From positions 2,112,501 to 2,176,500 of the forward strand of contig NZ_CP016534.2 of NCBI RefSeq assembly GCF_001687565.2: a stretch of DNA of 64,000 nucleotides. Direction: 5' to 3'. The DNA comes from Planococcus antarcticus DSM 14505 (GTDB taxonomy: Bacteria; Bacillota; Bacilli; Bacillales_A; Planococcaceae). Made by a program: the position numbers and the translations under genes. The notes under the pieces were generated by a model. It searched no databases, had not been told where the DNA came from, and was given only the letters and a program-made list of their open reading frames with translations. Numbering within the stretch: position 1 is the stretch's first letter; each line of letters begins with the position of its first letter. Below, piece after piece: positions 26,365 to 34,503 of the stretch.

Positions 26365-26679
26365 GTGAAATCGGTTTTGTTTTATTTTATACCGTTATTG
26401 ATTTTTGCGGTAATCAACAATACAATTGCCGTATTATCATGGCCACATTACTTGGTATTGTTGCTGGCGTTTTTAGTTTTTCAGTTGGCGCGCCTGCGTT
26501 ATCCGAAAGACGGCATACCGCCTATTGCCAAAATCACGCAGGCAGCCTTTTACATACTGACTGTCGCAACGATATTCCGGGATGAATTTTTGAGCCCACT
26601 GATTATTAATGTGCTGCTGGGTGTCACATTCGGATTAGTGATAGCCGAAATTATCCAAACGAAAAAAAAGCCAGCCTGA
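26365..26679 (+). CDS. Small integral membrane protein
   Basis: 104 residues with about four hydrophobic helices and a Lys-rich end. GTG start with AAAGAGG 9 nt upstream. Family not recognised. Forms a unit with the 26136 gene and is followed by a strong terminator. Confidence 0.6.
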   Translation: MKSVLFYFIPLLIFAVINNTIAVLSWPHYLVLLLAFLVFQLARLRYPKDGIPPIAKITQAAFYILTVATIFRDEFLSPLIINVLLGVTFGLVIAEIIQTKKKPA

Positions 26680-26687
26680 ACAGCTGC

Positions 26688-26729
26688 AGACCATGAACAG
26701 ACTCGAACGATTCGAGCTGCTTCTGGTCT
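26688..26729 (+). terminator. Strong terminator after the membrane protein pair
   Basis: A long imperfect stem (AGACCA..ACTCGAA / TTCGAG..TGGTCT) followed by T8. Confidence 0.85.
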
Positions 26730-26955
26730 TTTTTTGTTTGTAGGCGTGGCAGTCAGCTTTAGTATATAAATTTTTTATGCATATTTTTTCCGACAGTTAT
26801 TGGCGTAAGATTGATTTTTTACATCGCTAGGACATTTTGGTTAAGGGTCCCCGCGATAGGCAAGGAAAACAACAGTGTTATCGCTTTGTCCAACTTTTTA
26901 ACAGACAAGAGTTCTTTTTCTTTCTTTAAGATTTTGATGGCTCTGAAACAATATT

Positions 26956-27078
26956 TTAGTTTGTAAAATACCAAATCAGCACTAGAGCGATGGCAATTGC
27001 AATCCAGGTGATGATGCGGATAAGATTTTTCTTTTTGCGGATTTCTTCCTGTTCTTTGACGTCTTTTAATAACGGCAT
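26956..27078 (-). CDS. 40-residue tail-anchored small protein
   Basis: Start ATG at 27078 with GGAGGTGAGGTC directly upstream, a near-perfect ribosome-binding site. The first half is a charged helix (KDVKEQEEIRKKK) and the second half one membrane helix ending in WYFTN. Divergent from the sugar dehydrogenase gene. Not assigned to a family. The 225 nt between it and the terminator at 26729 show nothing else. Confidence 0.65.
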   Translation of the reverse strand: MPLLKDVKEQEEIRKKKNLIRIITWIAIAIALVLIWYFTN

Positions 27079-27153
27079 GACCTCACCTCCCTCACTATAT
27101 TATTTCCTATCGGCGGATGATTCAATTAAAATGGAAAAAAGGAGGTTTTTTTC

Positions 27154-28164
27154 GTGAAAAATTTTTTAATCCCTTCATTTTCCCTGTTGTTGCTGGCTGG
27201 CTGCAACAATGCTGCTCCAAATCCAGATGAAGCGACTGCGCCGTTCGAAGCGATTGCGACAGGACTTGAAGCTCCTTGGGCAATCAACAAGACGGGTGAA
27301 GAATTCTATGTTTCTGAACGGACGGGCCACGTTGCCTATATAGACGAAGATGGTACCATGACACGCCAGGATGTCAATTTTTCCGATTCTCTTTCCGGTG
27401 CTGCAGAGGCTGGATTTTTAGGCTTTGTTTTAAAACAGGATTTTGAAGAAAGTCAGGAAGCCTATGGATACTATGTCTACGAAAGTGACGGCAATGATTA
27501 CAACAAAATTGTCACCCTGGTTTTAGAAGACGGACAATGGCAGGAAAATGAAGTTTTGCTTGAAGGAATTCCTACGGGCAATGTTCACCACGGTGGTCGC
27601 CTGGAATTGGATCCAGACGGGACTCTCTTTGCGACAATTGGCGATGCGTCTACTCCCGAGCTGGCTCAGGATTTAGGTTCGGTTAACGGCAAAATATTGA
27701 AGCTCAACAGCTCCAACGAATTTGAAATTTATTCGCATGGTCACCGCAATCCGCAAGGCATTACTTGGGACGAGGACACCATGTTTGCTTCTGAGCATGG
27801 CCAATCGGCTAATGACGAAATCAATATCATTGAAGAAGGCAATAATTATGGATGGCCGACCATTGAAGGCGACGAGTCCCAAGAAGGCTTGGAATCGCCT
27901 TTTTTCACTACTGGTTCTGATGACACATGGGCTCCGAGCGGAATTGACATGCATGACGGTTCACTTTATGTAGCTGTCCTTCGGGGAACCGCCATTAAGG
28001 TTGTGGACCCTGAAAGTGCCGAAGTGACGGACTCGATTGAAGGGTTTGGCCGTGTCCGGGATGTCTTTTCAGACGGAGACTCTCTCTATTTTATCACCAA
28101 TAATACAGATGGCCGTGGTACGCCTGCTGACGGTGACGACAAGCTTTACAAACTGAATGAATAG
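27154..28164 (+). CDS. PQQ-type glucose/sorbosone dehydrogenase family lipoprotein
   Basis: Exported lipoprotein of the soluble aldose sugar dehydrogenase (GSDH/YliI-like) six-bladed beta-propeller family. The signal peptide ends in LAGC (Cys16). Family motifs: TGLEAPWAI near 37-45, GFLGF near 88-92, NVHHGGRLE near 145-153 with the catalytic-type His, GHRNPQGI near 195-202, and EHGQSANDEINII near 215-227. GTG start behind AAAGGAGG. Whether PQQ is bound is unproven, as few Gram-positives make it. Length 336 is typical. Confidence 0.88.
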   Translation: MKNFLIPSFSLLLLAGCNNAAPNPDEATAPFEAIATGLEAPWAINKTGEEFYVSERTGHVAYIDEDGTMTRQDVNFSDSLSGAAEAGFLGFVLKQDFEESQEAYGYYVYESDGNDYNKIVTLVLEDGQWQENEVLLEGIPTGNVHHGGRLELDPDGTLFATIGDASTPELAQDLGSVNGKILKLNSSNEFEIYSHGHRNPQGITWDEDTMFASEHGQSANDEINIIEEGNNYGWPTIEGDESQEGLESPFFTTGSDDTWAPSGIDMHDGSLYVAVLRGTAIKVVDPESAEVTDSIEGFGRVRDVFSDGDSLYFITNNTDGRGTPADGDDKLYKLNE

Positions 28165-28165
28165 C

Positions 28166-28199
28166 AAAAGGTGTATTGGATAGCCCCAATACACCTTTT
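28166..28199. terminator. Bidirectional terminator between the dehydrogenase and GNAT genes
   Basis: A 14-bp perfect stem AAAAGGTGTATTGG with a 6-nt loop and T-rich flanks, 2 nt after the dehydrogenase stop. Confidence 0.9.
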
Positions 28200-28217
28200 C
28201 TCTTTTTTAAATTGCCG

Positions 28218-28715
28218 CTAAATAAATTTTACCATTAAATTTTCATCAATGTATTTTTCCGGTGTTTTCATTGACCATACTTCAGTTCCGTATTTTTCAA
28301 AGCCACATTGCTCGTACAACGCGATGGCTGGGAGATTTTCACTGGCCACCATCAGATCCAAGCGCTCCAGCCCTTGCCAATTCGTGGCGAATTGAAGAAG
28401 TTCCTGCATCAATCGTCCAGCAAGTCCGTGTCCTCTCTCGTCAGGCGTCACGTAGACAGCCACCACTGATGCTCGGTGATTTAGCTTTGGTGCTGTATTG
28501 CGCACTAAGGTCAGATTCCCCAGTAGCTTTCCAGCTTTAAAAGCACCAAAAGTAACGGCATTCTCTAAAGCCAGATTCTCCGCAGTCTTTTCAACAGGCC
28601 TTTGGAGGGCATCTTTTAGCTGTGTACTAAAAGCGTCTGGACTGTCTCTTAACGCTTCGATGCGCAAATCATAATACGCCGGTGCATCATTGATAGTCAG
28701 TTTCCGAATTTCCAC
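28218..28715 (-). CDS. GNAT family N-acetyltransferase
   Basis: 165-residue acetyl-CoA-dependent transferase. The acetyl-CoA-binding motif A is VTPDERGHGLAGRLM near 87-101 (Q/R-x-x-G-x-G/A), and the C-terminal ALYEQCGFEKYGTE is motif B. N-terminal MEIRKLTINDAPAYYDLR is typical. The substrate is unknown. It lies 15 nt downstream of the S66 peptidase gene, so it may be cotranscribed with it. Confidence 0.85.
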   Translation of the reverse strand: MEIRKLTINDAPAYYDLRIEALRDSPDAFSTQLKDALQRPVEKTAENLALENAVTFGAFKAGKLLGNLTLVRNTAPKLNHRASVVAVYVTPDERGHGLAGRLMQELLQFATNWQGLERLDLMVASENLPAIALYEQCGFEKYGTEVWSMKTPEKYIDENLMVKFI

Positions 28716-28730
28716 GAGCAGTCACCCTTA

Positions 28731-29741
28731 TTAGTTAAATTTCTGTACTACAGTTCCTTTGCCGTCTTTGACCTTAATTTCTGCATACGCACCGTTAACG
28801 AAAGTGATCTGTGGAGGTACATGGCCCAAATCGATATCATAAGCAATTGGCAGGCCGAGATCTTCAGCCAGATCCTGGTACATCTTTTCGACGGTGTACC
28901 CCTCGACCGGCTCATTTGCCGAACTTCGTCCAAATACAATACCCGAGCAATTCTTAAACCAACCCGCATATTTCATGCCTGTCAGTGACCGTTTTAAATC
29001 CGAAACGGACATTTCGCAGTTTTCTAAGTACCAGATAACCTCTTCATCAGGGATGTGTTGGTCTCTGAAGGATTGAACTTCTCCATACGGCGTTCCGATA
29101 AGATGCCGAATCACATCGATGCACCCGCCAAGTAGACGACCTGAGAAGTTTTCCTCCATGCCTGAAACGGTTTTCCAACTGGTCGGTTCGGTTAAATGAA
29201 AGATTACCGGAGAAGGGCTGGAATGATTCCATTCCTTCTGGTAATGCATCGACGAGTTCTGTGCAACAGTTCCCCCTGCAACTGTTTCCAATACCGACAG
29301 CCAACGCCCTGTCGTTTCGTCGCTCATTTCACCGCGCAAATCCACGATATTGGTGCCATGCGCTGTGGCAATCCCGGTTTTTAAAGTAATGGCCAGCAGT
29401 AGCATACTAAGATCTGAATATCCAAGAACCCATTTTGGCTGCATCTGATTAAAATTCAGATATTCCAGTGTTTCAATCAACAGTTCACCGCCCCATGGCG
29501 GAATAATTACATCAATCTCAGGGTCGTTCATCATGTCCATGAACTCTTCCGCACGTTTTTTGGCAGGTGCTGATTTAGCCAGCTCCTGCGTCCACGCGGT
29601 GTCGCCTGTCACTACATTAAAGCCGTTTTGCTTTTGCCGGGCAATTGCCTGTTCCAAAATGCCGTGCTGTTCGGTTCCTACGCCTGAAGATGTTGCAGTG
29701 ATACCGATTGTCTTGAAGGTGTTAGCAGGATAACGAATCAT
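28731..29741 (-). CDS. S66 family LD-carboxypeptidase / MccF-like protein
   Basis: Serine peptidase of family S66. Nucleophile Ser109 in LGYSDLS, with Glu in WYLENCE near 238 and His in DLGHVPPQ near 307 forming the triad. Start at 29741 follows AAGGGGG; the longer frame has no ribosome-binding site. S66 covers LD-carboxypeptidases in peptidoglycan recycling and MccF-type enzymes that cleave microcin C-like aminoacyl nucleotides. The WGGELLIETLEYLNF segment looks MccF-like. 336 residues. Confidence 0.85.
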   Translation of the reverse strand: MIRYPANTFKTIGITATSSGVGTEQHGILEQAIARQKQNGFNVVTGDTAWTQELAKSAPAKKRAEEFMDMMNDPEIDVIIPPWGGELLIETLEYLNFNQMQPKWVLGYSDLSMLLLAITLKTGIATAHGTNIVDLRGEMSDETTGRWLSVLETVAGGTVAQNSSMHYQKEWNHSSPSPVIFHLTEPTSWKTVSGMEENFSGRLLGGCIDVIRHLIGTPYGEVQSFRDQHIPDEEVIWYLENCEMSVSDLKRSLTGMKYAGWFKNCSGIVFGRSSANEPVEGYTVEKMYQDLAEDLGLPIAYDIDLGHVPPQITFVNGAYAEIKVKDGKGTVVQKFN

Positions 29742-29761
29742 CCAATAGTCCCCCTTTTGGT

Positions 29762-29968
29762 TTAAACAAAATAAAATAAAGAAAAAATCATAGCCAGTAA
29801 AATCCCGATTCCTGCAAAGAACCACACCGCATAACCAAGCATTTCAAGGACACGGCTTGGCTCCTTGTCCAATCTCTCCCCCTTAAACTGAGAAAAATCA
29901 GGTGGTGTTTCTCGCCTTGGAGTCTTTTGTTTCAGATTTATCGTCTTTGTTTCTGTCATCGGGTCCAT
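29762..29968 (-). CDS. Small single-pass membrane protein
   Basis: 68 residues: a polar, basic, Pro-rich N-terminus (KTPRRETPPDFSQFKGERL) then one membrane helix (about 44-67) ending in SLFYFV. AGGAGG 6 nt before the ATG. Lies 20 nt upstream of the S66 gene. Unrecognised. Confidence 0.6.
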   Translation of the reverse strand: MDPMTETKTINLKQKTPRRETPPDFSQFKGERLDKEPSRVLEMLGYAVWFFAGIGILLAMIFSLFYFV

Positions 29969-30160
29969 TATGTTCCTCCTAGATTTAGCAACAGTAAAAT
30001 TATTAAGATATCTATCATTATACTAAACTTAACTTAAGAATATAGTCCCCTTTTTTACTAATTGTCATTTTTCAGAATAAACCAAGAGAAGCTTCGCTTG
30101 AAATAGCCTTCTCAGGGTATATGATGAAAGAGAATAGAAAAATTTGAGGGGCTGATCAGG

Positions 30161-30805
30161 ATGAAAGTATTGGTAGTAGGGGCGAATGGACAAATTGGAC
30201 GGCATTTTGTAAAAATGCTGGTGGACAGCAAAGACCATACACCAAAGGCGATGATCCGCAAAGAAGAGCAAATTAGTTTTTTTAACAGTTTGGATGTGGA
30301 GTCGGTTCTAACCAGCCTCGAAGGCAGTGTCGAGGAAATTGCGGTTGCGATGAAAGATTGCGAGGCAGTCGTATTTGCAGCTGGCAGCGGTGGCGCTACA
30401 GGGGCAGACAAGACCTTGCTCATTGATTTAGATGGTGCCGCTAAAACGATTGAAGCGGCAGAACAAACTGGCACTGAGCGCTTTCTCATGATCAGTGCCA
30501 TCAACGCTGACAAGCGAGACATGTGGAAAGAAGACATGGCCCATTACTACGTAGCCAAGCACCACGCCGACAATATTCTGCGGGCTAGTGGATTGGTCTA
30601 CACTATCATCCGACCTGGCCTTCTGACTAACGATCCTGGTACCGGCAAAATTTTAGCGACAGAAAATCTCGATTCCGGCCAAATTCCACGGGAAGATGTG
30701 GCCCGCGTGCTGCTGCATTCACTTGATAATGAACATGCTTTTAACAAGACTTTTGAAATCATTTCCGGTGAAGACGATATTGGAGATGCACTCGACCGCC
30801 TATAG
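30161..30805 (+). CDS. NAD(P)-binding SDR family protein, YhfK-like
   Basis: Atypical short-chain dehydrogenase/epimerase of 214 residues. The NAD(P)-binding glycine motif is VGANGQIGR at 6-14. YYVAKHHAD near 129-137 has the Tyr-x-x-x-Lys catalytic pair (YVAKH-type), and YTIIRPGLL near 147-155 is typical of NAD(P)H-binding proteins like B. subtilis YhfK. Substrate unknown. Start preceded by GGGGCTGATCAGG. It stands alone; the 270 nt downstream contain nothing recognisable apart from a weak inverted repeat around 30885-30915. Confidence 0.85.
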   Translation: MKVLVVGANGQIGRHFVKMLVDSKDHTPKAMIRKEEQISFFNSLDVESVLTSLEGSVEEIAVAMKDCEAVVFAAGSGGATGADKTLLIDLDGAAKTIEAAEQTGTERFLMISAINADKRDMWKEDMAHYYVAKHHADNILRASGLVYTIIRPGLLTNDPGTGKILATENLDSGQIPREDVARVLLHSLDNEHAFNKTFEIISGEDDIGDALDRL

Positions 30806-31074
30806 TTCCTGTTCGGTATTCAACGAAAAAAGCTTCTGCTTGTATTTTTTTAGATCGCTAATTTATGTATAATGCTGAAATAGATGTTCAATTAGGCAGT
30901 CTAATTGAACATCTATTTTATGTTGATCACTCAAAAACTACTTTTTGAAAGATGTGATTTCCGACAATTGGAATTTAACGATTCTGTTTCTGCCTTAATT
31001 AGCAATACATTATATTCATAAAAATGCTCTTCAACTAGAAAAGTGATCGAGTAAAATTTTGATTTATTCTACTG

Positions 31075-31584
31075 CTATAGTTGTTTCTTCCCTCTGTTAC
31101 TTATCAAGAAAAAAGCCCCTATAGTTGCCATCCCTAGTAACACTAGAACAACAAAGACTGTATTTTTTGGTTCAATTTCATTAGTATCGACATTCTGTAA
31201 GGCTATCTCTTCTTTATCAGCTAAAAATTCATCTGCTATCCCAATATTATCTGTTGTCGGAGAACAAAGAGGATGCACCCATTTCCCCCCTTCTTCGTTG
31301 AGATAATACAAATACTCTATGCCCAGCCGGCTTTCACCCCAAGTGATGTCTTCTCCTGCTGTAATAGTAGTTTCATTTACGCCTTTAAAGCTTTTAACAA
31401 CTTCTATCACTAAAACTCTTTTGTTGCCATTTTCTTTGATTTTTTCAACTGTACCTATTATCACCGCGTCATATTTATCATAAGAAACATCTGTTTGAGA
31501 AGGTTCCACACACGATAAAGCAAAGCCTTGTTTAGGAAAATAAAACAGAGAAAGTAAACACACTGCAATCATTATTCTTCTCAT
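31075..31584 (-). CDS. Exported protein with C-terminal membrane anchor
   Basis: 169 residues from the ATG at 31584 (GGGGAG 6 nt upstream). Signal peptide of about 22 residues ending near FALSCVEP, a beta-rich domain with several Cys (SC, LCSP), and a C-terminal transmembrane helix followed by RGKKQL. The pattern (Cys after signal cleavage, VIIGTVEKI, YLYYLNEEGGKW) recalls the TIMP/NTR-like OB-fold proteins of Bacilli, but that is tentative. Confidence 0.65.
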   Translation of the reverse strand: MRRIMIAVCLLSLFYFPKQGFALSCVEPSQTDVSYDKYDAVIIGTVEKIKENGNKRVLVIEVVKSFKGVNETTITAGEDITWGESRLGIEYLYYLNEEGGKWVHPLCSPTTDNIGIADEFLADKEEIALQNVDTNEIEPKNTVFVVLVLLGMATIGAFFLISNRGKKQL

Positions 31585-31825
31585 AGGACTCCCCACTTTC
31601 AAAGTGCGTTTTTCCATTATCACAAATATTTACTTACTATTTTTGTTAAATTGTTCTCACGTTTTCTTTTCTTACAAGCCCTATTTTTTAATCGATTAAA
31701 CAATTAGCAATAAGAGACGAAGGTAAGTTAAAAAGCAGGGGCTCAAAATTTTTTTGGGGGATTACTTATCCCCTCATAGTTTTAGTCGGCTACCAACTAA
31801 AAAAGTTGCATATCAAATTTGTTAG

Positions 31826-32307
31826 TATATAAGTTGAACGAATGATTCCGGCCTGTTAATGTTCCGCAAATCAGTTGCTAAGAGCTGGCACCGAACGAAC
31901 TCTGCCCCTTTCCATGTAGCTTACGTTGCTCTCATAGGAGTCTCCGCTGGTTTGCTCCGTATCCTGATGATTAGTTACTCAAGGATGCTTAGAAGAAAGA
32001 GTGTAAGACGGCGAAGGGCGAAGATGTGCTCCTTCATCGCTGCGCTAGCTTCGTCGCAAAGCCATTGCCCGAACTCCCTTCGTTCAATGACTTTCCTGCT
32101 GGAGCAGTGAAGCGACATCCTGGAGACCCCGGAGGAGCTTGCGACGAGGAGGCTGGGGCTTCGTCCTTGGCAACTGGCACCGCGACGTCCTGTCGCGCCA
32201 GTTGCATGACCCACATTTTGTGGGCCCAAAGCGTCCGTCTGGAGCGATTTCTTCGTTTCCCTACCTCATTGAGCTGAAAAAGCTATTTCTTTAATTCAAC
32301 TTATATA
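31826..32307 (+). repeat. 482-bp MITE-like element with perfect 13-bp terminal inverted repeats (copy A)
   Basis: Bounded by TATATAAGTTGAA (31826-31838) and its exact reverse complement TTCAACTTATATA (32295-32307). Copy B at 48442-48874 has the same ends and most of the same interior. The interior is GC-richer than the surroundings and contains inverted repeats (GCGACGTCCTGTCGC, CCCACATTTTGTGGG). The short reading frames across it are not conserved between copies. No target duplication is obvious. The flanks 31624-31825 and 32308-32515 hold no recognised gene. Confidence 0.8.
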
Positions 32308-32515
32308 GGCTTGGGTAAACTTTAAATGGTGAATTAAAACTCAACTTTTCAACCTGGTTTAAGGGACCGAGTCTAAAGAAATATCACAATATTCTTTGCT
32401 GAAAGAGGTGGAGATTTAATCCAGCATAGTAACCATATTTAGCGAGAGCTGTTTTTTTTATTTATTTGAGTAAATTCGCTAACGAACTTTACTGCTTAAA
32501 TAAAGACATGCAAAA

Positions 32516-32536
32516 AGCACCACTAAAAGCGGTGCT
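32516..32536 (-). terminator. Probable terminator of the 32600 membrane protein gene
   Basis: AGCACC/GGTGCT stem with TTTTTG after it on the minus strand. Confidence 0.55.
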
Positions 32537-32599
32537 GAATGTCGGGTTTTGCGATTAAAAAATGAGCTACTCCATCATAGACCAACGTTTTCCGTACCA

Positions 32600-32845
32600 T
32601 TATGATGCTGTTTTAAGGTTCCTAATGCCCATAACTACCTGAAACACAAACGCAATCGAACAAAAAATGATTGCGGTATAGCCGAGTCCACCAATTGGCG
32701 TTAATTGAAATGTCTGGATGACCAATAAGGCCATCATCATGGCGATGCCAAAATTCACAATGTACGGCTTGTCGTAATATTTCTTGGAAGCGATGCCTAC
32801 AAAAATCGCCACAGCAATAATTAAAATCAATAAAAAACTCCCCAT
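32600..32845 (-). CDS. Small membrane protein (YoxC/DUF-type unknown)
   Basis: 81 residues, three hydrophobic helices (about 2-18, 28-46, 51-72) with a short basic tail (RNLKTAS). GAACGATGGGGAG surrounds the start. No family is recognised with confidence. It follows the cupin gene by 37 nt on the same strand. Confidence 0.6.
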   Translation of the reverse strand: MGSFLLILIIAVAIFVGIASKKYYDKPYIVNFGIAMMMALLVIQTFQLTPIGGLGYTAIIFCSIAFVFQVVMGIRNLKTAS

Positions 32846-32882
32846 CGTTCTCCCTCACCCTTTTGCTTTGTTTTCCATAAGT

Positions 32883-33413
32883 CTAGCATTTATCCTTTGT
32901 ATCCGATAGAGTGCCCGGAACTTTTCTATAAGCCATTTTTTTGATGACTTGCTCTTGCTCGGGATAAAGTTCGAGTAGCTCCGACTGCGGCAATAATTCA
33001 AAATCAGCAAAGTCAAAGCCCGGAGACACCATGCAGCCAACTAATGAAAATGTATTTTTTGCTTCAACTGTCGAGCCGAAAATACTGCCTTTTTCAACTA
33101 GCACCTGCGGCCGTTCTTCTGCTGCTAAATCCAGTCCCAGCTTTTCAGCACGATAATTTCCTTCCGCATCCAGGATATGCACCGTAACAGCATGGCCCGC
33201 ATGAAAATACCAAAGTTCATCCGATTTTAACCGATGAAAATGAGAGACATCCTGTGATCGCAGCAAAAAATAAATACTTGTGTACAGGTTTCGCTCTCCC
33301 GAATGTTCGGCTGTCATGATTTTTTCAGGAGAAACGAACGACTGCTTATAGTAGCCACCTTCGGGATGAGCAGTCATATCTAAATGGGTGATCCAATCTT
33401 CTGCATTCATCAT
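32883..33413 (-). CDS. Cupin domain protein (DUF985 / YML079W-like)
   Basis: About 177 residues of the cupin_5 (DUF985) family, a double-stranded beta-helix of unknown function, possibly sugar-binding. Family marks: HPEGGYYKQSF near the N-terminus, SIYFLLRSQDVSHFHRLKSDELWYFHAG in the centre with the His/Glu metal-ligand-like pair, and VSPGFDFADFEL near the C-terminus. Start uncertain among four clustered ATG codons; 33413 is best spaced from GGAG. Confidence 0.85.
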   Translation of the reverse strand: MMNAEDWITHLDMTAHPEGGYYKQSFVSPEKIMTAEHSGERNLYTSIYFLLRSQDVSHFHRLKSDELWYFHAGHAVTVHILDAEGNYRAEKLGLDLAAEERPQVLVEKGSIFGSTVEAKNTFSLVGCMVSPGFDFADFELLPQSELLELYPEQEQVIKKMAYRKVPGTLSDTKDKC

Positions 33414-33522
33414 GTCCATCTCCATTCCTTTTTTCGTTGCATGACAATTGTGAAACTTTCTATGTCTAGAGACGTATTCATTATATAACATAAAACCATA
33501 GAGAAACGAGGAGGAATAAAGG

Positions 33523-34323
33523 ATGAATAATCATGAAATCGATTTTAAACTGCACGGAGACGATATGCAGTTCGTGGAAGTAGAACTGGATCCGTCAGAA
33601 ACCGTTGTTGCAGAAGCAGGCGCCTTGATGATGATGGAAGATGGCATCACCATGGAAACGATTTTCGGCGATGGCTCTAAAAGTTCCGGAGGCAGTGGCT
33701 TAATGGGCAAACTGATGGGAGCGGGAAAACGGATCATCACTGGTGAGAGCCTGTTCATGACAACCTTCACTAACAACGGAACTGGTAAACGCCACGTCTC
33801 TTTTGCTGCGCCTTACCCGGGCAAAATTATTCCTATGGACTTGAGCATGATGAACGGTAAAATTATTTGCCAAAAAGATTCTTTTTTAGCTGCCGCTAAA
33901 GGTGTCTCAATCGGTATTGAATTCCAACGCAAATTGGGCGCAGGATTTTTTGGTGGAGAAGGCTTTATCATGCAAAAACTAGAAGGCGATGGTTTAGCAT
34001 TCGTCCATGCCGGTGGTACCATTTACCGCAAAAACCTTCAAAAAGGCGAAGTGCTGCGCGTCGATACCGGCTGTTTGGTGGCGATGACTGGAGACGTTGA
34101 CTACAACATTGAAACTGTACCGGGCATTAAAACAGCCTTGTTTGGCGGAGAAGGTTTGTTCCTAGCGACACTTCGTGGACCTGGCAGTGTCTGGATCCAG
34201 TCGATGCCATTCAGCCGTCTGGCAAGCCGTGTATTTGCAGCTGCTCCGCAAAACCCCGCTGGTCGCTCAAAAGGTGAAGGCAGTGCTGCTGGTGGTCTGT
34301 TTGACTTGTTGGGTGGAAGATAA
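33523..34323 (+). CDS. AIM24 / TIGR00266 family protein
   Basis: 266-residue protein of the TIGR00266/AIM24 family, a beta-helix-like trimer of unknown biochemical role in bacteria. Motifs: [20 protein letters not shown] near 18-37, [12 protein letters not shown] near 71-82, FVHAGGTIY near 164-172, and [20 protein letters not shown] near 209-228. A Gly/Ser-rich tail follows. AGGAGG precedes the ATG. Single-gene unit with a strong terminator. Confidence 0.9.
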   Translation: MNNHEIDFKLHGDDMQFVEVELDPSETVVAEAGALMMMEDGITMETIFGDGSKSSGGSGLMGKLMGAGKRIITGESLFMTTFTNNGTGKRHVSFAAPYPGKIIPMDLSMMNGKIICQKDSFLAAAKGVSIGIEFQRKLGAGFFGGEGFIMQKLEGDGLAFVHAGGTIYRKNLQKGEVLRVDTGCLVAMTGDVDYNIETVPGIKTALFGGEGLFLATLRGPGSVWIQSMPFSRLASRVFAAAPQNPAGRSKGEGSAAGGLFDLLGGR

Positions 34324-34396
34324 GTTTTAAAACAAGAGTACTTTCATGATAAGAAAACTTTAAGCTGGCCATGAAATATATACGCAAAAATCAAAT

Positions 34397-34435
34397 AAAA
34401 AGTTGATTGATTTTTAAAAAATCAATCAACTTTTT
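34397..34435. terminator. Bidirectional terminator between the AIM24 and P-type ATPase genes
   Basis: 18-bp perfect stem AAAAAGTTGATTGATTTT with a 3-nt loop and U-tracts both ways. An isolated TATAAGTTGAA (terminal-repeat-like) occurs at about 34456, without a partner. Confidence 0.9.
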
Positions 34436-34503
34436 CATGTTTCAGTTTTTTTACTGTATAAGTTGAATCTCAGAATACAGAATACCAATAGATCTGGGGT
34501 CGC

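Noticed and set aside
31859..32277. ORFs of 60-84 residues on both strands
   Set aside because: They lie within the TIR-bearing element and are not preserved in copy B; frames change between copies.
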